From Actinernus sp. WN-2022 (taxonomy: Eukaryota > Cnidaria > Anthozoa > Actiniaria > Actinernidae), in contig JAOWCC010000655.1 in NCBI GenBank assembly GCA_030867875.1, forward strand, positions 10,562,269-10,626,268: 64,000 nt of DNA, read 5' to 3'. Positions 59,196 through 64,000 of this stretch are shown one piece after another (position 1 is the first letter of the stretch; every line of letters starts with the position of its first letter). The notes below the pieces were generated by a model, which had not been told where the DNA came from, made no database searches, and saw nothing but the letters and a program-made list of their open reading frames with translations. A program made the translations under genes and the position numbers.

Positions 59196-60817
59196 ATGAT
59201 TATCTTTCGTTTAAGTCTTGGGTTGATTCTGTTCAGCCTTTTTTTCTACGGAGAAGGGCGTCAGGTCTCTAAACGTAAACACTGCACTGTGCATAACCAG
59301 TACCAGACCTTCATTGTAAAAGCCACAGGAACGAAAGCAATCTTGACAGCACTGAAGACTATCGAAAGAAAGCTCGCAGCACTCGAAAAGGTTCATGGAA
59401 CAGGAGCTGCTCACAACTGCCCTAAAGGTATTCATTCAATGAACACTTTGTTGAAACTAAGGAATCGCACACTCACTTGAAAAAGAAAAGGAAGTTTACC
59501 AAGTGACCACAAAGTCACTATTCAGTGACGCTTAATTCAATACCGAATGTAGATATTGTATATTCTTCGGTAATCAACATTTTGTGGCCACTACCATCTC
59601 CTGGCGGCCCAAAAAATTAAACCAGTAGACTAATTCTATATTGATTTTGAGGTGAAAGCGGTGTTTACCTTCACCGAAATGATTGTTGTGTATTTGTTAC
59701 TGTACGAAGATAAAAGCGAAATATCCTATGACTTTTTAAACTTTTTAAACTATATATATTTTTCTGGAATAAAAAGGAATAAACTATTTGCATTTTGCCA
59801 TGGTAGCAGTTAAGAAAACGTTCTTGTTTTCTCAGAACTTTCATTTTAAGTAATAAAAGCGTTCTTTATTTAACTTATTTAGTCCCCAAGAACTGTGTCG
59901 AAGTTCTCAAGTGTGGCGGAAAGACAAGCGATGTTTACACTGTGGATCCTGATGGTCTAGGAAAATTCAAGGTACTACTGTTATACTACTAGTACTCTAT
60001 TTAAAATAACATGCCTTACATTAAATTCGTTGGTGGGTGAAATCTTCCATTCTGTAAAGCTTCCTCGCCTAATTGTTTTGCTCGTACTTATCTGTATCAA
60101 TCAGTATAATTAATAAGTATAGTTCACCGTGGCATGTACTCTTATTTACCACGCTTGGTGTCGGCATCGCATGGCCAAAATTATTGTGGATCGTCTCGGC
60201 TAGCGCCTCGTGAATGTACAACAGGAAATACGACCATAAACGATCTTTTGTGCAACAACAATAGAAGAATACTTAAGCGGGAAGAGGTTTAGAAGACGAA
60301 GACAATTTCGAGGAAAAGTAATTCTAGCACGATCTACCGTTATGTCCCCTCATGCCCCATGATAATCAGCCAATCAGAATACGAAGACAATGAGCAATCC
60401 ATTATTATAAACTGTAGGATAGAGCTTGAAATAAAGACAATCCCATTGACAGGGTTATTGCTATATTGCTGCGTAAAAAGTAATCGTTTTGATTCTTCAG
60501 GTGTACTGTGACCAGAAAACATCAGGCGGTGGGTGGACAGTATTCCAGAAGAGACAAGACGGATCAGTCAGCTTCTACAGAGGCTGGACAGACTACAAAA
60601 CCGGTTTCGGAAAACTTAAAGGAGAGTTCTGGCTGGGACTGGAGGAGATCAAGCGCCTGACCCATCAGACGCGAAACAAGCTTCGTGTTGAGCTGGAAGA
60701 TACAAAGGGAAAGAGCGCATACGCAGAGTACGACTATTTCGCAGTGTCAAGCGAGAAGAGCAAGTACCGACTGAGTCTGGGAACCTACTCAGGTGATGGG
60801 CGAGAGTAATGCCATGG

Positions 60818-60848
<31 letters not shown>

Positions 60849-61552
60849 TTGACAGGAAAGCTCCACTCACAATTTGTGTAGGCTTGGTAAAGTAATCAGA
60901 AAATTCGATTGCGGAGAAGACCTTTAAGAAATTATAGAGAACATTATATGTGTGGCAAAGACAACAAGTGTGTTCCTGTTAAAAGATTGTTTGACATATT
61001 GTTAATTTAATGTTCTGGGCCCGGTTCCTGAAAGCCATATTAGCGCTAATCCAGAGTTAATTACCATGACAACTAATATGTTTTGTTGATAGTTAATCCA
61101 GGATTAGCGCTAATCGGGCTTTCAGGAACCGGGCCCTGCATGACATCCCTCAAGGTCAAACTTCCTCATGAGCCAAACATGTTACCAGGCCACATTAATA
61201 TTTTCCTTGAAGTATTTTAAAGTACAATGAAGCCAAGCTGGAAGACTATGTTACTCATTATCTTGTTGTTATTGTAGGAAACGCCGGTGATTCACTCAGT
61301 GGTCATCGCGGTGCGCCCTTCAGCACCAAAGACCGAGACAACGACAGTCACGGTGGTAACTGTGCAGTCAAGTATAAGGGTGCGTGGTGGTATACTGCCT
61401 GCCATGACTCTAACCTGAACGGTTTGTACCACCACGGTACACACTCCTCGCATGCTGATGGTGTCAATTGGTACCACTGGAAAGGGTATAAGTACTCCGC
61501 CAAGCGAGCCGAGATGAAAATCCGTCCAGTTGGGTTCAAAACCCGCTATTAG
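59196..61552 (+). CDS. FReD-3: secreted fibrinogen-domain lectin-like protein
   Basis: Four exons: 59196-59427, 59883-59971, 60501-60792 and 61278-61552, with GT..AG borders and phases 1, 0 and 1, giving 295 residues. The signal peptide is [21 protein letters not shown], then a basic segment with one Cys and the same heptad helix as the other copies. The fibrinogen domain is complete: [20 protein letters not shown] (with a G-to-V and a G-to-D change against copy 2), [39 protein letters not shown], calcium motif [25 protein letters not shown] and [19 protein letters not shown]. It ends in one extra Tyr (KTRY). Same expected role as FReD-2. Intact and probably functional; the Gly changes at the start of the domain are worth noting. 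Confidence 0.88.
60823..60847. repeat. (AAT)n microsatellite
   Basis: About eight ATA/AAT units in intron 3 of FReD-3. Confidence 0.8.
61017..61136. mobile_element. 120-bp MITE in intron 3 of FReD-3
   Basis: GGGCCCGGTTCCTGAAAGCC plus ATTAGCGCTAATCC and the right end are inverted complements. The FReD-2 intron reads TAATGTTCTACATGACATCC without it (near 41875), confirming insertion; CT is the only possible target duplication. Confidence 0.8.
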
Positions 61553-62091
61553 GCCTTCTTGACACTTATAGCTTCTCTGACTTTTAACCAAACATTTTCT
61601 ATAAAAAAAACGACTAAAAATTGAGACATTCTGAAGCCAGTTCTATGCGGCGAGACAACTTCCTTTTTAATATAAAATAATTGATCACTTTTATAGTGAC
61701 TTTTGAATTTTGACTTTGACTTTTATAGCCAAATATTGTTTTTTTTTAAAGCGCCTAAAAATTGAGACATTCTGAAGCCTGTTCCATGCGGCGAGAGTGC
61801 GAGACAACTTCTTTTTTAATATAATATAATTCACTTTCAGTTAAACTTCAATACATTTTTTCTATGATACTTTTTTTAGGTTTTCGTTTTTAGGATTCCC
61901 GCTTCCCCAACAAGACCTTAAGTCACATACTTCGCCGTAGCGTGAATGATTTAAGAAATAATTCTGCGACTTTTGTAGGTCAGTGGTTATACTTAGGTTT
62001 AATAATAGAAGAGAAGATACAAGTGTGTACGCCACGTAGTTAAAGCAGAACAGCAATCATTTGTAAACTGCTATGTAGAGATGAAGTGGCC

Positions 62092-62097
62092 AATAAA
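62092..62097 (+). promoter_or_regulatory. Candidate polyadenylation signal, FReD-3
   Basis: AATAAA in the conserved context shared with copies 1 and 2, about 540 bases after the stop. Confidence 0.45.
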
Positions 62098-62900
62098 TGA
62101 TGGTAATCAATAATTATAAATGGCTGATTGTGTTTACTTGTTTTCGTGTGGCACGGCTCATATTTGCTGAGTCCATTAAATATTTCCCATATTACCAGTC
62201 TTTAGATCAAAGCCCAAACACATTATAGCTGTTCTCACTTATTTAATCAAAACCAGAATGACGAAAGAAGAACTTATCAGTGAATTGGAAACACAGATGA
62301 GACAAATACCAGTAACACTAATCACACTGGTTGGAAAGAGCATATTAAATGAACAGGTTTTGAAATATCAAAAAATCAAAAGAAAGCGGTAATGCATGAC
62401 TTATCTGTTACATTGTTTAACAAAAGAAACAAAGAAATTGTACTGAACCGTGGATTTAAAATTCCTGACCTTAAAAGGAAGTATTTACCATTGTTACATA
62501 GCCATAGGTTATCTAGATACAACGCACGTTCTCATTGGTTGATCGGGGTCACGTGGCAGTCATCAGGTCCGCCGGATACAATTCCCGCCACGTGACCACA
62601 TCGTGACAGGAGATGGTGTGTTATGAGTTGATACATTTGTACGTCGCTCCTTGCCGGGGTCACTCGCGAATAAGAATGTTGAACCTGTCGATCAAATTAA
62701 TTGCAAAACTTTCTTTTACTTTTCTAATAAAATTCATTACAAAGGAACCCATACAAACACCTCGTTATCTTGAAGACGAAGAAGCCGCGAAATCAGGCTC
62801 CAAAATCAAACCCAGTATTTTAGCAAAGAAAAAGAAACTTTAATTAACGGTTCACTTTACCAATATTAGTCTGCTAGCGACTCGGCTTGTTTGTTTTTTC

Positions 62901-63081
62901 GCTCATTTGTTTTCGGATTGGGTTACCTATGGCGCGCGGTCCAAATGGGGCGAAATGAAAAACGAAGGAGGGGGCAGATAAGGAAAGACAGAGCTCTTCT
63001 TTCCTTCTCTTTCCTTCCCTTTTCTCCTCGCCGCCTTTTTTACCGCGCGCCATAGGTAACCCAATCCGAAAGCAAATGAGC
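62901..63081. mobile_element. Foldback element, FReD-3 unit copy
   Basis: Same insertion as 15954-16136. Confidence 0.65.
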
Positions 63082-63142
63082 AAAAATATACCCAGAAAAC
63101 TACCAAAAAAGTACCGTGAAACCAGAACAAAGTATATATATT

Positions 63143-63602
63143 AGTATAATCTGTAGACTGGGTATAAAGTGCAGACTGGAAAAAATATATTTAAAAAAAC
63201 TTACCTGAAGTCTTTATCTGCTCTTCATTGGGCTCTGTATCCAATTTCGGCGAGTTTTGTTGAAATTTTGTCTAAACCTCAAATAATAGCACAACACTAT
63301 CTATTCCAAGAGCCTCATGCCATTTAATAGCGTCGTCATTAGAGTGCGGTCGGCATTGATTTTGGATCAAAATTCGAGCGTGATGTTCTAGACTCTTAGG
63401 TGGAGATCGAGAATTACAACTGAACTCGCTGAAATTCCATACAGAGCCCAATGAAGAACAGATAAAGACTTTTAAGTTAAGGTAAGTTTTTTTTTATATT
63501 TTTCCCAATCTGCATTATATACCGCGTCTGCAGTCTGCATTTTATACCCAGTCTTCATTTTATACCCAGTCTGCATTTTATACCCAGTCTACAGATTTTA
63601 CT
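63143..63602. mobile_element. Foldback element, FReD-3 unit copy
   Basis: Same insertion as 16198-16644. Confidence 0.6.
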
Positions 63603-63693
63603 GACCGGCCTTCTCCTCATTCGCTTTGACAAACGACTGACGTTCGAAATATCAGCTGCTACTCGCTTTTCTCGCCGATTAGCATTTAACAAA

Positions 63694-63785
63694 TTGAAGT
63701 TAGTTTTTTATGTGTCTGTCCTAATATTGACAATGATTTTCGTCATAACAAGTTAAAAAAAAACATAAAAAACTAACTTCAATTC
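63694..63785. mobile_element. Small foldback at the copy 3-specific junction
   Basis: AAATTGAAGTTAGTTTTTTA pairs with ATAAAAAACTAACTTCAATT. It occupies the place where copy 1 has the THAP relic and the Mutator-like element. Confidence 0.55.
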
Positions 63786-63866
63786 GTTTTTTACAACAAC
63801 AAACTAAATAGTCAATTTTACAACAACAAAACACTTTTAGCTTCAAACGAAAGTTGCACGCGCACT

Positions 63867-64000
63867 TCCAAATATTGCATATGAAAATAAGGCAATCAGA
63901 TTGCGAGAAATTTGGCGGTTGTCGTAAAAAAACTTAAGACCGTTAGTTGGTTATACCATTGTTCTTCTCCAGTGGTGGAGGCAGTTTGGCTGAAACCAAG
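63867..64000 (-). pseudogene. 3' flank/edge of a third copy of the unknown gene
   Basis: Matches 21571-21597 joined to 21981-22087 (CAGATTGCGAGAAATTTGGC, GTTGGTTATACCATT). In copy 1 the stop codon of the unknown gene follows a few bases further on, so the gene itself should lie just beyond the window. Confidence 0.4.

Larger units (their letters stand above)
61553..63692 (+). repeat. Segmental duplication block C, copy 2 (3' flank of FReD-3)
   Basis: Colinear with 14834-16735. It carries an extra local duplication: the segment AAAAATTGAGACATTCTGAA with GCGGCGAGA occurs at 61612 and again at 61754. It ends at GATTAGCATTTA, where the two copies diverge. Confidence 0.75.

Overview
The window looks like AT-rich, repeat-dense animal nuclear DNA, most likely from an anthozoan cnidarian such as a stony coral. 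The reasons are: split genes with standard GT..AG introns; a tandem family of secreted fibrinogen-domain (FReD, ficolin/tachylectin-like) genes; a C-terminal fragment of a Crypton-type DUF3504 recombinase gene; a THAP-domain relic; an L1/Tx1-type LINE and several CR1/L2-type LINEs; and very many foldback (palindromic) elements. No bacterial features, tRNA, rRNA or CRISPR array were seen. The species assignment is inference.

The only convincing host genes are three plus-strand copies of one four-exon gene: FReD-1 (7398-14833), FReD-2 (39695-42378) and FReD-3 (59196-61552). Each encodes a signal peptide, a short basic stretch, a heptad-rich helix and one complete fibrinogen C-terminal domain. 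Copies 1 and 3 lie in long, nearly identical segmental duplications (about 5.47-16.73 kb and 57.2-63.69 kb). Copy 2 is more diverged. Copy 1 has lost one base at the end of exon 1 and carries a 5.3-kb LINE in intron 2. Its frame can be rescued only by an acceptor 8 nt downstream. Residue changes between copies are concentrated around the calcium and ligand pocket of exon 4. A second, unrecognised minus-strand gene (22095-22746) sits downstream of copy 1. It has a decayed counterpart downstream of copy 2 (45378-45665) and the start of a third at the right edge (after 63867), so the duplicated unit probably carried both genes.

Layout: 1-0.5 kb Crypton-like gene end; 0.8-5.7 kb dispersed block copies and a 462-bp tandem duplication; 5.7-16.7 kb FReD-1 unit with nested LINE; 17.0-21.5 kb THAP relic and a 4.1-kb Mutator-like element with 10-bp target duplication; 22.1-22.7 kb unknown gene; 23-33 kb intergenic DNA full of foldback and TTAA-type (piggyBac-like) elements; 33.3-38.9 kb LINE pieces and dispersed blocks; 39.1-45.7 kb FReD-2 unit; 46.2-50.7 kb large palindromic transposons, including one inserted into another member of its own family; 51.2-56.3 kb a minisatellite split by a CR1/L2-like LINE; 56.9-64 kb FReD-3 unit.

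The most interesting content is (1) the FReD gene family with pocket-focused divergence and (2) a foldback transposon family with CACAGG termini and 7-bp target duplications. One of its insertions is proven by an empty site in a paralogous intron.
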